NCBI RefSeq assembly: GCF_014199205.1
Contig: NZ_JACIJD010000003.1
Location: 124,001 to 188,000 of the forward strand
DNA length: 64,000 bases
Direction: 5' to 3'
From: Muricoccus pecuniae
GTDB taxonomy: Bacteria; Pseudomonadota; Alphaproteobacteria; Acetobacterales; Acetobacteraceae
In this document: positions 35,131 to 43,790 of the stretch, piece after piece
How positions within the stretch are numbered: the first letter of the stretch is position 1
Layout: each line of letters begins with the position of its first letter
Translations under genes and position numbers: made by a program
Notes under the pieces: generated by a model
What the model was told of the DNA's origin: nothing
Database searches by the model: none
What the model saw: the letters and a program-made list of their open reading frames with translations, nothing else

Positions 35131-35484
35131 ATGCACCGCCTTCTTCTCATCCTCGTCGCCTTCGTCCCGGCCCTCGGCCTTCTCGGGATCTTCCTCCTCC
35201 TCGGGAGGGTGAACCCGGAATGGACGGGCCTCGCCCTGCTCCTTCACCTCCTCGTCCTGCCGCCGCTGCTCTGGTGGGTGGGCAGGCGCCTTTCCGGCCG
35301 GGCGCGGGCGAGCCCTTCGAGCAGGGCCGACCTCATGGTGGCGGTGATCCCCACCGTGCTGATGGCCTGGGGGTTCGGACGGGGCATCGTCGGGGCGCTC
35401 GCCTTCGTGCTGATCGCCGCCATCCCTTTCGCCGGGCTCTGGCTCGGCCTCGGCCTGAATCGCCGGGAGGCGAAGTCCGGCTGA
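35131..35484 (+). CDS. Small membrane protein, unknown function
   Basis: A 117-residue protein with three to four predicted membrane helices (HRLLLILVAFVPALGLLGIFLL, GLALLLHLLVLPPLLWWVG, MVAVIPTVLMAWGFG, GALAFVLIAAIPFAGLWLG). Charged turns contain RRLSGRARASPSSR. The start is taken as ATG 35131; an AGGAG site lies 13 bases upstream, which is long. The open frame extends to 35038. I do not recognise the family. Confidence 0.55.
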   Translation: MHRLLLILVAFVPALGLLGIFLLLGRVNPEWTGLALLLHLLVLPPLLWWVGRRLSGRARASPSSRADLMVAVIPTVLMAWGFGRGIVGALAFVLIAAIPFAGLWLGLGLNRREAKSG

Positions 35485-35533
35485 TGCCGCCCCGCCCTTG
35501 CGCCCTCGGCGTCGAGCCCCGATTTTCCCGGGC

Positions 35534-36928
35534 ATGAGCGCCTCCCACCCCTACGACTTCGACCTCTTCGTCATCGGCGGCGGCAGCGCCGGCGTGCGGC
35601 TGGCCAGGATCTCCGCCACCCACGGGGCGAAGGTGGGGATCGCCGAGGCCCGGTTCTGGGGCGGCACCTGCGTGAACGTGGGCTGCGTGCCGAAGAAGAT
35701 CATGGTCCAGGCCGCCGAGTACGGCGCCTGGGCCGAGGACGCCGCCGCCTTCGGCTGGAAGAACCTCGACAAGCCCGAGCACGACTGGCCCACCCTCGTC
35801 CGCGTCCGTGACATGGAGGTGGCCCGGCTGTCGGGCATCTACAGCCGCATGCTGGCCGGCGTCGGCGCCGAGGTCTTCGAGTGTTACGCCCAGTTCGTCG
35901 GGCCGCACGAGGTTCGCCTGGGCGAGCGGGTGGTGAGCGCGGCGCGCATCGTGATCGCCGTGGGCGGCACCCCCGTCCGGCCCGAGATCCCGGGGGCCGA
36001 CCTCGCCCTCATCTCCGACGACCTCTTCACCCTGAAGGAGCGGCCGCGCCGCGTGCTGATCGTGGGCGGCGGCTATATCGGCTGCGAGTTCTCCGCCCTG
36101 CTGCACGGCCTCGGCTCCGAGGTGACGCTCGCCTTCCGCCAGTCCCTGCCGCTGCGCGGCTTCGACCATGAGATCCGGGAGATGGCGGCCGAATCCCTCG
36201 CGGCCGACGGCATCACGGTCCTGCCCGGGGAGACGCCGGTCGCGATCACCCTGGAAGGGGAGACCCGCGTCACCCGCATGGCCTCCGGGCGGGTGGTGGA
36301 ATCCGACATCGTCCTCTTCGCCACCGGCCGCAAGCCGGCCACCCGCGGGCTGAACCTCGACGCCGCGGGCATCAACTGCCGCGAGGGCGCCGCCATCGCG
36401 GTGGATGACGACCACGCCACCAACATCCCCCACATCTACGCCATCGGCGACGTGACGGACCGGGTGAACCTGACACCCATGGCCACCGCCGTCGGGCACG
36501 CCATGGCGGACAGCTTCTTCGGCCTGAAGCCCCGCCGCGCCTCCTACGAGAACGTGCCCAAGGCCGTCTTCACCGCGCCCCCCATCGCGAGCGTCGGGCT
36601 GTCGGAGGAGGAGGCGGCGCTGCGCGGCCCCGCCGAGATCTACACCACCCGCTTCACCCCCATGCGCCACACCATCACCCGCCGCGCGGGCCGCAAGACC
36701 CTGATGAAGCTGGTGGTGGAGGCCGGCACGGGCGTGATCCTGGGCGCCCATATGATGGGGGAGGACGCGCCGGAGATGATGCAGGGGGTCGCGGTGGCCG
36801 TGGTGAACGGGCTGACCAAGGCGCAGTTCGACGCGACCATCGGCATCCACCCCACGGCCGCGGAGGAGTGGGTGACGATGCGGGTGGCGACCCGGCGCGT
36901 GGGGGAGGGGGCGGCGAAGGCGGCCTGA
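35534..36928 (+). CDS. gor: Glutathione-disulfide reductase
   Basis: A 464-residue flavoprotein disulfide reductase that keeps glutathione reduced with NADPH. It has the FAD-binding GGGSAGVRLAR motif near residues 15-25, the redox-active disulfide GGTCVNVGCVPKK (Cys46/Cys51), the NADPH-binding GGGYIGCEFSALLHG, and the C-terminal interface motif HPTAAEEWVTM with the catalytic His of the partner subunit. The start at 35534 is the residue run before YDFDLFVIGGG; 12 further upstream codons are open. Its stop lies 9 bp before the second 107-bp repeat. Confidence 0.94.
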   Translation: MSASHPYDFDLFVIGGGSAGVRLARISATHGAKVGIAEARFWGGTCVNVGCVPKKIMVQAAEYGAWAEDAAAFGWKNLDKPEHDWPTLVRVRDMEVARLSGIYSRMLAGVGAEVFECYAQFVGPHEVRLGERVVSAARIVIAVGGTPVRPEIPGADLALISDDLFTLKERPRRVLIVGGGYIGCEFSALLHGLGSEVTLAFRQSLPLRGFDHEIREMAAESLAADGITVLPGETPVAITLEGETRVTRMASGRVVESDIVLFATGRKPATRGLNLDAAGINCREGAAIAVDDDHATNIPHIYAIGDVTDRVNLTPMATAVGHAMADSFFGLKPRRASYENVPKAVFTAPPIASVGLSEEEAALRGPAEIYTTRFTPMRHTITRRAGRKTLMKLVVEAGTGVILGAHMMGEDAPEMMQGVAVAVVNGLTKAQFDATIGIHPTAAEEWVTMRVATRRVGEGAAKAA

Positions 36929-36937
36929 GCCGGCCGC

Positions 36938-37044
36938 CTAGAGCGGTTTCCGTTCGCCGTGGCTCACGGCAACCGCTCTAGCTTCCTGCTTTGTCGCATT
37001 TTCCGAGCCGCCGGGTGATTCCACCCGGCTTGAAAATGCTCTAG
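36938..37044. repeat. 107-bp CTAG-ended palindromic intergenic element, copy 2
   Basis: Same length as copy 1 at 4329-4435 and in opposite orientation, with 96/107 identical positions by hand alignment. It has an extra perfect left-half hairpin: CTAGAGCGGTT (36938-36948) pairs with AACCGCTCTAG ending at 36982. The right half holds GCATTTTC/GAAAATGC and GCCGGGTG/CACCCGGC arms. It lies between convergent genes, and the terminal CTAG gives the stop codon of the minus-strand neighbour. Confidence 0.85.
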
Positions 37045-37514
37045 CCGAGGAAGCCGATCCAGCGCCCGGCGAGCACCGCCCCGGTCCAGAGCAGCAGGGA
37101 GGCCAGGGCCGCCACGCGGACGGACGGCGCTGGCGCCTCCCCGGCGAGGGCGCGGCGCCACCCCGCCCCGAGCTTCAGGGCCAGCACATTCGCCAAGCCC
37201 AGCAGGATGAGCCCGAGCTTCACCTGGAAGGCCGGGTTGGCCAGGTACTCCGCCGGCCGCACGCTGAAGAGGAGGAGGCCCGTCGCGGCCGCCGCGGCGA
37301 GGCCGAGCGCCGCCACCCGCACGAGCGGCGGCCCGAGCGCGGCCAGCGGCGCGCGGGAGAAGGCGCCGAGCACCCGCGCATCCAGGGTGAAGATCGCCCC
37401 GACCAGCAGCCCGATCCCCAGGATGTGCGCCGCGTTTACCAGGGGATAGAGGACCGCCGAGCGCCGCAGCGCCGCCGCCACGGGCCACCCGGCCAGCGCC
37501 GCGAGCGGGTCCAA
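37041..37514 (-). CDS. Integral membrane protein, four helices
   Basis: A 157-residue protein with about four membrane helices, beginning MDPLAALAGWPVAAALRRSAVLYPLVNAAHILGIG in part. The PLVNAAHILGIGLLVG segment, with a His in the helix, is typical of small DUF6644/DUF2214-like membrane proteins of unknown role. The start is a TTG at 37514; GTG 11 codons later is an alternative. It lies 5 bp after the DUF6152-like gene, so the two form an operon. Its TAG stop comes from the end of the 107-bp element. Confidence 0.65.
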   Translation of the reverse strand: MDPLAALAGWPVAAALRRSAVLYPLVNAAHILGIGLLVGAIFTLDARVLGAFSRAPLAALGPPLVRVAALGLAAAAATGLLLFSVRPAEYLANPAFQVKLGLILLGLANVLALKLGAGWRRALAGEAPAPSVRVAALASLLLWTGAVLAGRWIGFLG

Positions 37515-37519
37515 CCCGA

Positions 37520-37894
37520 TCAGCCGCCTCGGATGCGCTCGGGATAGATGTCGTGGCGGCGGTCACCGACGGTGACGCGCACGGCCTTCATCCGGCGCTC
37601 GCTCCGGTTCTCCGCGCGGTTGCCGAGGGCGGTGATCCGATCGCCCGGACGCGCCACGCCCTCGACGAAGCCGGCCCTGCTGGTCTGGGAAGGGTTGCCC
37701 AGCTCGACCGTCCAGACGCCGTCATTGGGCGTCTCCACCCGCAGCACGGGGTGGGGCGGGGCGATTGTCACCTCCCGGATCGTGCCGGAGAGCTCCACCT
37801 GCTCCGCCTCCGCCCAGCTCCAGCCGTGATGCGCGGCCGCGCCTCCGGCGACCATCGCCGCCGCCGCTCCGCCCAGGACTGCCCGTCTGTTCAC
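37520..37894 (-). CDS. DUF6152-like exported protein
   Basis: A 124-residue exported protein with a Tat-like signal (NRRAVLGGAAAAMVAGGAAA) and a small beta-rich domain (VELSGTIREVTIAPPHPVLRV...RITALGNRAENRSERRMKAV) of the DUF6152 type. The start is placed at GTG 37894, since GGAGGG lies directly upstream (37899-37904); an ATG at 37927 is further away without a site. It is co-directional with the downstream membrane protein. The pair may form a small export/membrane unit; function unknown. Confidence 0.7.
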   Translation of the reverse strand: MNRRAVLGGAAAAMVAGGAAAHHGWSWAEAEQVELSGTIREVTIAPPHPVLRVETPNDGVWTVELGNPSQTSRAGFVEGVARPGDRITALGNRAENRSERRMKAVRVTVGDRRHDIYPERIRGG

Positions 37895-38077
37895 GACGCC
37901 CTCCGCAAGGGATGAAGAAGCGTTCATCTGGGGGTGGCCGCCATGCTTGACCACCCATCCCGCCAGGGGCGCCGCGACGGCCGGGCCAGCTAGTGCTTGC
38001 CCCCCCGACTTCCCCCGCTATGGTGCCCGACCGCCCCGCGAGAGGGCGCGCCTGACCACACTGGACACGTCAACTCC

Positions 38078-39460
38078 ATGCCCACCTCCTCCTGGCACCC
38101 CGCCTCCTGGCGCGACATGCCGATCCGCCAGGTCCCGTCCTATCCGGACGGCGCCGCCCTGCGCGCCATGGAGGAGAAGCTCGCCCGATTTCCCCCGCTC
38201 GTCTTCGCCGGCGAGTGCGACCGGCTGACCCATGCCCTGGCCCAGGCGGGTGAGGGGAAGGCCTTCGTCCTCCAGGGCGGGGATTGCGCCGAGAGCTTCG
38301 CGGACTTCCACGCCAACACGATCCGCGACACCTTCCGCGTGCTGCTGCAGATGGCGGTGGTCCTCACCTTCGGCGGCGGGCTGCCCGTGGTGAAGCTCGG
38401 CCGCATGGCCGGCCAGTTCGCCAAGCCCCGCTCCAGCGACACGGAGACGGCGGGCGGCCAGACGCTTCCCTCCTATCGCGGGGACATCATCAACGGTTCC
38501 GACTTCACCGACGCCGCTCGTACCCCCGACCCCGGGCGGATGGAGTTCGCCTACCTGCAATCGGCCGCCACGCTGAACCTGCTGCGCGCCTTCGCCACGG
38601 GCGGCTTCGCCGACCTGCACGAGGTGCATCGCTGGAACCTCGGCTTCGTCGCGCGCTCCCCGCTCGCCGACCGCTACGCGGACATCGCCCAGCGCATCGA
38701 CGAGACGCTGCGCTTCATGGCCGCCTGCGGCATGAACAGCATCACCGCGCCGCAGATCCGGGAGACGGAGTTCTACACCTCCCACGAGGCGCTGCTGCTT
38801 CCCTTCGAGGAGGCGATGACGCGCGAGCCCTCCACCCATCCGCGCCGCCACTACGCCTGCTCCGCCCACTTCCTCTGGATCGGCGACCGCACGCGCCAGC
38901 CGGACGGCGCGCATGTGGAGTTCCTCTCCGGCGTCGCGAACCCGGTCGGGCTGAAGGTCGGGCCGACGACTGAGATCAGTGATCTGCTCCGCCTGACCGA
39001 GCGGCTGAATCCGAACAACACGCCCGGCCGTCTCACCCTCATCGCCCGCATGGGCGCGAAGGGGATCGAGGAGAAGCTGCCGCCGCTCATCCGCGCGATC
39101 CGGGACGAGGGGCGCGTGGTCACCTGGCTCACCGATCCCATGCACGGGAACACCCACAGCGCGGGGCGCTACAAGACCCGCTCCTTCGACGCGATCCTGC
39201 AGGAGGTGCGTGCCTTCTTCGACATTCACCACGCCGAGGGCACCAATCCCGGCGGCGTCCATGTGGAGATGACGGGCCGCGACGTGACGGAGTGCCTGGG
39301 CGGCGCGCACCGGCTGACGGAGGCGGACCTCTCGGGCAACTACGCCACCTTCTGCGATCCCCGGCTGAACGCCGAGCAGTCGCTGGAACTCGCCTTCCTC
39401 GTGGCGGAGGAACTGAAGTCCCGCCGCGCCACCGACATCCGCCTGCAGGCCGCGCAATGA
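38078..39460 (+). CDS. aroF: Class II 3-deoxy-7-phosphoheptulonate (DAHP) synthase
   Basis: A 460-residue class II (plant/Mycobacterium-type) DAHP synthase, first step of the shikimate pathway (PEP + erythrose-4-phosphate). Conserved blocks include the N-terminal [16 protein letters not shown], the QGGDCAESF motif with the metal-binding Cys, the [14 protein letters not shown] segment, and the C-terminal DPMHGNTH and [15 protein letters not shown] metal sites. The start is ATG 38078. Its TGA overlaps the next gene's start (ATGA). No other aromatic genes are nearby; it is coupled instead to a nicotinate enzyme. Confidence 0.95.
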   Translation: MPTSSWHPASWRDMPIRQVPSYPDGAALRAMEEKLARFPPLVFAGECDRLTHALAQAGEGKAFVLQGGDCAESFADFHANTIRDTFRVLLQMAVVLTFGGGLPVVKLGRMAGQFAKPRSSDTETAGGQTLPSYRGDIINGSDFTDAARTPDPGRMEFAYLQSAATLNLLRAFATGGFADLHEVHRWNLGFVARSPLADRYADIAQRIDETLRFMAACGMNSITAPQIRETEFYTSHEALLLPFEEAMTREPSTHPRRHYACSAHFLWIGDRTRQPDGAHVEFLSGVANPVGLKVGPTTEISDLLRLTERLNPNNTPGRLTLIARMGAKGIEEKLPPLIRAIRDEGRVVTWLTDPMHGNTHSAGRYKTRSFDAILQEVRAFFDIHHAEGTNPGGVHVEMTGRDVTECLGGAHRLTEADLSGNYATFCDPRLNAEQSLELAFLVAEELKSRRATDIRLQAAQ

Positions 39461-40581
39461 CCACCCCGCTCGAAGCCGACATCGCCGCCCGCACCGACGT
39501 CTACTTCAAGCGCACGAAGGCCGTGGTGCAGCGTTTCGGCGACAAGCGCGTCACCTACGCCATCTTCCTGCGCCGCCCCGTCGTCTCGGCGCCCGGGCTG
39601 ATGCTGGACTGGCTGCGCCGCGTCGCGGCCGAGCGCGGCGCGGCGCTCGACATCGAGCTGATGCACGAGGAGGGCACCTGGGTCGGCGCGGGCGAGCCCA
39701 TCGTCTACGTCACCGGCTCCTTCATCCAGCTGGCGGACCTGGAGACGCTGCTGCTGCAGAAGCTCGGCGCGGCCTGTGTGGCGGCGCACAACGCCTATCA
39801 GATGTGCCTGGAACTTCCCCATGTCGATTTCCTCGCCATGGAGGCGCGCCACTGCGCGGGGGCGGAGATGCAGGAGCTGATGGCCTATGCCGCCTCGGTC
39901 GGCGGCAACGCGGCCAAGCGGGAAGGGGCGCGCGGCTTCGTCGGCAACGCGAACGACGCGACCTCCCACTACTACGGCGCCGTGCGCGGCGCGGGCACCA
40001 TGCCGCACGCCCTCATCGGCTATGCCGGCTCCACCCTCCGCGCGGCGGAGATGTTCCACGAGACCTTCCCCGACCTCAACCTCACCGTCCTGACCGACTA
40101 TTTCGGCCAGGAGGTGACGGACGGCCTGGCCGTGTGCCGCCACTTCCCCGATCTCGCCGCCGCCGGCCGCGTCGCGGTGCGGCTGGACACGCATGGCGGG
40201 CGCTTCCTGGAGGGGCTGGACCCCGCGCAATCCTACGCGGTGATCGAGCGCCACGCGCCGGGCGCCATCCGCCGCTACCGCAGCGAGAGCGAGCTGCGCC
40301 ACCTCGTCGGCACCGGGGTTTCGGCCGCCGCCATCTGGCGCATGCGCGAGGCGCTGGACGAGGCGGGGTTCCCGCGCGTGCGGATCATCGCCTCCTCCGG
40401 CTTCGGCGTGGCGAAGTGCCGCGTAATGGCCCAGGCGCGGGCGCCGATGGACGTGATCGGCACGGGCAGCTTCATCCCGGATTCCTGGGGCGAGACCTAC
40501 GCCACGGCCGACATCATCGCCTATGACGGCGTGCCCCGCGTGAAGGTCGGGCGCGAGTTCCTCCTGCGCGAACGCCGGTAG
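39457..40581 (+). CDS. pncB: Nicotinate phosphoribosyltransferase
   Basis: A 374-residue nicotinate/nicotinamide phosphoribosyltransferase-family protein making nicotinate mononucleotide from nicotinate and PRPP in NAD salvage. Typical segments are the N-terminal [28 protein letters not shown], the phosphate-binding [11 protein letters not shown] region, and a [21 protein letters not shown] segment. The ATG overlaps the DAHP synthase stop (ATGA), and the NAD-synthetase-like gene follows after 38 bp. This places two NAD-related genes in one transcript with the shikimate enzyme. Confidence 0.88.
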   Translation: MTTPLEADIAARTDVYFKRTKAVVQRFGDKRVTYAIFLRRPVVSAPGLMLDWLRRVAAERGAALDIELMHEEGTWVGAGEPIVYVTGSFIQLADLETLLLQKLGAACVAAHNAYQMCLELPHVDFLAMEARHCAGAEMQELMAYAASVGGNAAKREGARGFVGNANDATSHYYGAVRGAGTMPHALIGYAGSTLRAAEMFHETFPDLNLTVLTDYFGQEVTDGLAVCRHFPDLAAAGRVAVRLDTHGGRFLEGLDPAQSYAVIERHAPGAIRRYRSESELRHLVGTGVSAAAIWRMREALDEAGFPRVRIIASSGFGVAKCRVMAQARAPMDVIGTGSFIPDSWGETYATADIIAYDGVPRVKVGREFLLRERR

Positions 40582-40619
40582 GGGAGGGGGCGCGGCCACC
40601 CGCCGCGCCGCCGCCGGCC

Positions 40620-42059
40620 ATGACCGGAACCTTCCGCCTCGCCCTCGCCCGGATGAACCCGCGCATGGCGGAGCCGGAGGCGAATGCCGCCCGGCTGCGC
40701 GCCCTGCGGCTCCGGGCCGCCTCCCTCGGCGCCGATCTCGTCCTCGCGCCCGAGCACTCGCTCTCCGGGGCCGTTCCGGCGGAACTCGCCGCCGATCCCG
40801 CTTTCGCCGCCGCGCTGGGTGTCGCGCTCGACGGGCTCGCCGCCGAGCCCGGCCCGCCCCTCATCCTCGGCGCCCCGTGGCGGGAGGGCGACCGGCTGCG
40901 GGAGGGGCTGCACCTGCTGGAGGGCGGCGCCGTCCGCACCCGCCGCGCGGCGCACGAGCTCCGCCCCGGCTTCGATCCCGGCCCCGTGCCGGGCCCCCTC
41001 GGCTTCGGCGAGATCCGCCTCGGCCTCATGGCCGGGCGCGACTGGCGCGGGCCGATGGTGGCCGAGACCCTGGCCGAGACGGGGGCAGAGATTCTGCTCG
41101 CCGCCGATTCCCTTCCCGTCGAGACGGGGGGCGAGGAGCGCGTGCTGCAATCCGCCCTCGCCCGGGTGGTGGAGAACGGGCTGCCCCTGGTCCTGCTCAA
41201 CCGCCTCGGTGCGGAGGGGGAGAGCGCGCATGACGGCTCGGCGCTCGTCCTGAACGCGGACCGCGCCCCGGCCCTTCGCGCGCGGCCCTTCGAGGAAGGC
41301 GTCATCCTCACCGAATGGGTGCGGGACGGCGCGTCCTGGCGCTGCCTCCCCGTGCTCGCCCCCGCGCCGATGCCGGAGGCGGAGCGGATCTGGCGCGCCC
41401 TTCTCCTCGCCCTGCGCGACCACGCGGCGCGCCACGCGCCCGCCGGCATCCTCCTGCCGCTGGAACGCGGCGCCGATGCCGCCCTCCTCGCCGCCCTCGC
41501 GGCCGAGGCCTTCCCCGCCGCCGATCTCCGCCCTCTGCTGATGGAGGGGGAGGCCGCGCCGCTCGCCCGGAACCTCGGCCTCCCCGCGCGCGCGCCCGAC
41601 CTCGCCCCCGCCGCCGCTGCCCTCTCCGCGGCGCTGGGACTGCGGGAGGATGTGGCGCTCCGCCACCTGCGCCGCCTCGCCCTCGACGCCCTGGCCGAGG
41701 CGGAGGGGCTTCTCCCCCTCGTCGCCGGGCCGAGCGAGGTGCCCAGCGCCTTCGCCCCCCTGTGGCACCTCTCCCCGGCGCTGCGGCGCGACCTCGCCGC
41801 CTGGCGCGGCATCCATTCCCCGGCCGGGGCGGAAGGGGTTCCAGCCGCGCCGGAACGCCTCCCGCCCGCAGCGGTGGCACCCGGCCCGCCCCTCCCGGCG
41901 CCCGCCCAATCTCTCACCCCCTGGCAAAGTCTCGCCCGCAAGGATTACAAGCGCCGCCATCTTCCGCCCGGCCTGAACCTCGCCCCACGCGCGTTCGGCC
42001 CCCGCGCGTCCGGCCAGGACCGGCGCGATACCGAAACCGAGGACGAACCGGCGCCATGA
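40620..42059 (+). CDS. Degenerate NAD-synthetase-like protein, both active sites lost
   Basis: A 479-residue protein that follows the layout of glutamine-dependent NAD synthetase: nitrilase-fold N-terminal half, synthetase C-terminal half, KDYKRRHLPPGLNLAPRAFG tail. Key residues are gone. The nitrilase Glu45 is kept (APEHS), but the lysine position is Ala111 (AAHEL) and the nucleophile Cys (usually ICED) reads MAGRD with Gly139. The ATP P-loop SGGxDS reads LERGADAA (281-288). It is about 70-80 residues shorter than usual, with the missing part in the synthetase domain. It lies in an operon after nicotinate phosphoribosyltransferase; a regulatory or scaffold role is possible. The functional NadE must be elsewhere. 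Confidence 0.75.
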   Translation: MTGTFRLALARMNPRMAEPEANAARLRALRLRAASLGADLVLAPEHSLSGAVPAELAADPAFAAALGVALDGLAAEPGPPLILGAPWREGDRLREGLHLLEGGAVRTRRAAHELRPGFDPGPVPGPLGFGEIRLGLMAGRDWRGPMVAETLAETGAEILLAADSLPVETGGEERVLQSALARVVENGLPLVLLNRLGAEGESAHDGSALVLNADRAPALRARPFEEGVILTEWVRDGASWRCLPVLAPAPMPEAERIWRALLLALRDHAARHAPAGILLPLERGADAALLAALAAEAFPAADLRPLLMEGEAAPLARNLGLPARAPDLAPAAAALSAALGLREDVALRHLRRLALDALAEAEGLLPLVAGPSEVPSAFAPLWHLSPALRRDLAAWRGIHSPAGAEGVPAAPERLPPAAVAPGPPLPAPAQSLTPWQSLARKDYKRRHLPPGLNLAPRAFGPRASGQDRRDTETEDEPAP

Positions 42060-42457
42060 CCAACTCGCCCCATCCCGCCCCCACCGGCCCCTTCGTCCGC
42101 ATCAAGGACCTCTCGGGCGGCAACGGCGACGAGCCCGTGGAGGAGATCCGCGGCTTCGCCACCGTGGCCGACGCCGCCACCTTCGCCCGCCGCTACGTCC
42201 GCGACAGCGTGGAGCGCTGCCGCGGCCCCGGCATGGACGCGGAAGCCGTGCTCGCCGCCTGGTTCGCCTTCGGGGAGGACGCGGAAGCGCTGGACCTCGA
42301 CGGGGAGCACTGGACCTCGGGCGCCGAGATCCGCGCTTTCGCCGCCAAGCCGCCGCGCAACCGCACCGAGCGCGACTGGCGCGCCCTCGACCCCCGCAAG
42401 GACCTGGCGGACGAGGACGAGGACATGCCCGGCGAGGGCGGGGGAGAGGGCGAGTGA
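42056..42457 (+). CDS. Hypothetical acidic protein, 133 residues
   Basis: A soluble protein whose ATG overlaps the previous stop and whose stop overlaps the gltX start (GTGA), so it is clearly translated in the operon. It contains VEEIRGFATVADAATFARRYVRDSVERCR and a strongly acidic C-terminus (DLADEDEDMPGEG). I do not recognise the family. It may be a small adaptor conserved next to gltX in relatives. Confidence 0.6.
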   Translation: MTNSPHPAPTGPFVRIKDLSGGNGDEPVEEIRGFATVADAATFARRYVRDSVERCRGPGMDAEAVLAAWFAFGEDAEALDLDGEHWTSGAEIRAFAAKPPRNRTERDWRALDPRKDLADEDEDMPGEGGGEGE

Positions 42458-43785
42458 AGGTCCGCTTCGCCCCCAGCCCCACGGGCTGGCTGCATGTCGG
42501 CAACGCGCGCCCGGCGCTCGCCAACTGGCTGGAGGCGCGCAAGCGCGGCGGCACCTTCACCCTCCGCCTGGACGACACGGACACCGAGCGCAGCAAGCCC
42601 GAATACGCCCAGGGCATCGAGGAGGATCTCCGCTGGCTCGGCCTCGACTGGGACGAGTTCTTCCGCCAGTCCGACCGGCTGGAGCGCTACGCCGCCGCCG
42701 CCGAGAAGCTGAAGAAGGCCGGCTTCCTCTACCCCTGCCTCGAGAGCGAGGAGGAGCTGAACTTCAAGCGCGAGCAGCGCCGCAAGCAGGGCCGCGCGCC
42801 GATCTACGACCGCGGCGCGCTGAAGATGACGGCGGAGCAGCTCGAGCGCGCCCTCGCCAACGGCAAGCAGCCCTACTACCGCTTCAAGCTGAACACCCGC
42901 ACCGTGTCCTGGCGGGACGGGGTGCTGGGCGAGCGGAACGTGAAGCTGCCCAGCCTGTCGGACCCCGTGCTCATCCGCGCGGACGGCTCCTTCCTCTACA
43001 CCTTCACCTCCGTCGTCGATGACCTGGAGACGGGCATCACCCACGTCATCCGGGGCGAGGACCACGTCACCAACACGGGCATCCAGATCGACATCATCGA
43101 GGCGCTGAGCGGCCGCCCCAACCGCATCCACTTCGCCCACATGCCGCTGCTGACGGATGCGGAGGGCGGGCAGCTCTCCAAGCGGCTCGGCAGCATCTCG
43201 CTCCGCCAGTTCCGGCGCGACGGGATCGAGCCGGAGGCCATCACCGGCTACCTCGCGGCGCTCGGCACCTCGCGCGATCCCGTGGCCGGCACGCCGCGCG
43301 ATCTCATCCGGGACTGGGACATCACCCGCGTCTCCCACTCCCCCGCGCGCTTCGACACGAAGCAGCTCCTCGCGCTCAACCGCAAGCACCTGCACGGGCT
43401 GGACTTCGCCGCCGTGCGCGAGCGCCTGCCCGAGGGGGCGGACGAGGCCTTCTGGCTCGCCGTGCGCGGCAATCTCGACCTGCTGCCCGAGGTGCGGGAC
43501 TGGTTCGATGTCGCGCGCGGCGACATCACCGTGCCCGAGCAGCCGGAGGAGCGCGACCTCCTCCGCGCCGCCCTCGACGCGCTCCCGCCCGAGCCCTGGG
43601 ACGAGGCCACCTGGCCCGGCTGGACCGCCGCCGTCTCCGGCGCGACGGGCCGCAAGGGCAAGGCGCTCTTCCTTCCGCTGCGCCGCGCCCTGACGGGCGA
43701 GGAGCACGGCCCCGACCTCAAGACCTTCCTGCCCCTGATCGGCCGCGAGCGCGCGGCCGTTCGGCTGCGGCGATCGATCGGCTAA
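42454..43785 (+). CDS. gltX: Glutamyl-tRNA synthetase
   Basis: A 443-residue class I aminoacyl-tRNA synthetase charging tRNA with glutamate. The HIGH equivalent is in FAPSPTGWLHVGNAR (near residues 5-19) and the KMSKS equivalent in LSKRLGSISL. The GTG start (42454) overlaps the upstream stop. This is the shorter GltX type that often occurs as one of two copies in alphaproteobacteria; whether it charges tRNA-Glu, tRNA-Gln or both cannot be read. cysS follows 5 bp after its stop. Confidence 0.93.
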   Translation: MKVRFAPSPTGWLHVGNARPALANWLEARKRGGTFTLRLDDTDTERSKPEYAQGIEEDLRWLGLDWDEFFRQSDRLERYAAAAEKLKKAGFLYPCLESEEELNFKREQRRKQGRAPIYDRGALKMTAEQLERALANGKQPYYRFKLNTRTVSWRDGVLGERNVKLPSLSDPVLIRADGSFLYTFTSVVDDLETGITHVIRGEDHVTNTGIQIDIIEALSGRPNRIHFAHMPLLTDAEGGQLSKRLGSISLRQFRRDGIEPEAITGYLAALGTSRDPVAGTPRDLIRDWDITRVSHSPARFDTKQLLALNRKHLHGLDFAAVRERLPEGADEAFWLAVRGNLDLLPEVRDWFDVARGDITVPEQPEERDLLRAALDALPPEPWDEATWPGWTAAVSGATGRKGKALFLPLRRALTGEEHGPDLKTFLPLIGRERAAVRLRRSIG

Positions 43786-43790
43786 GAGAG

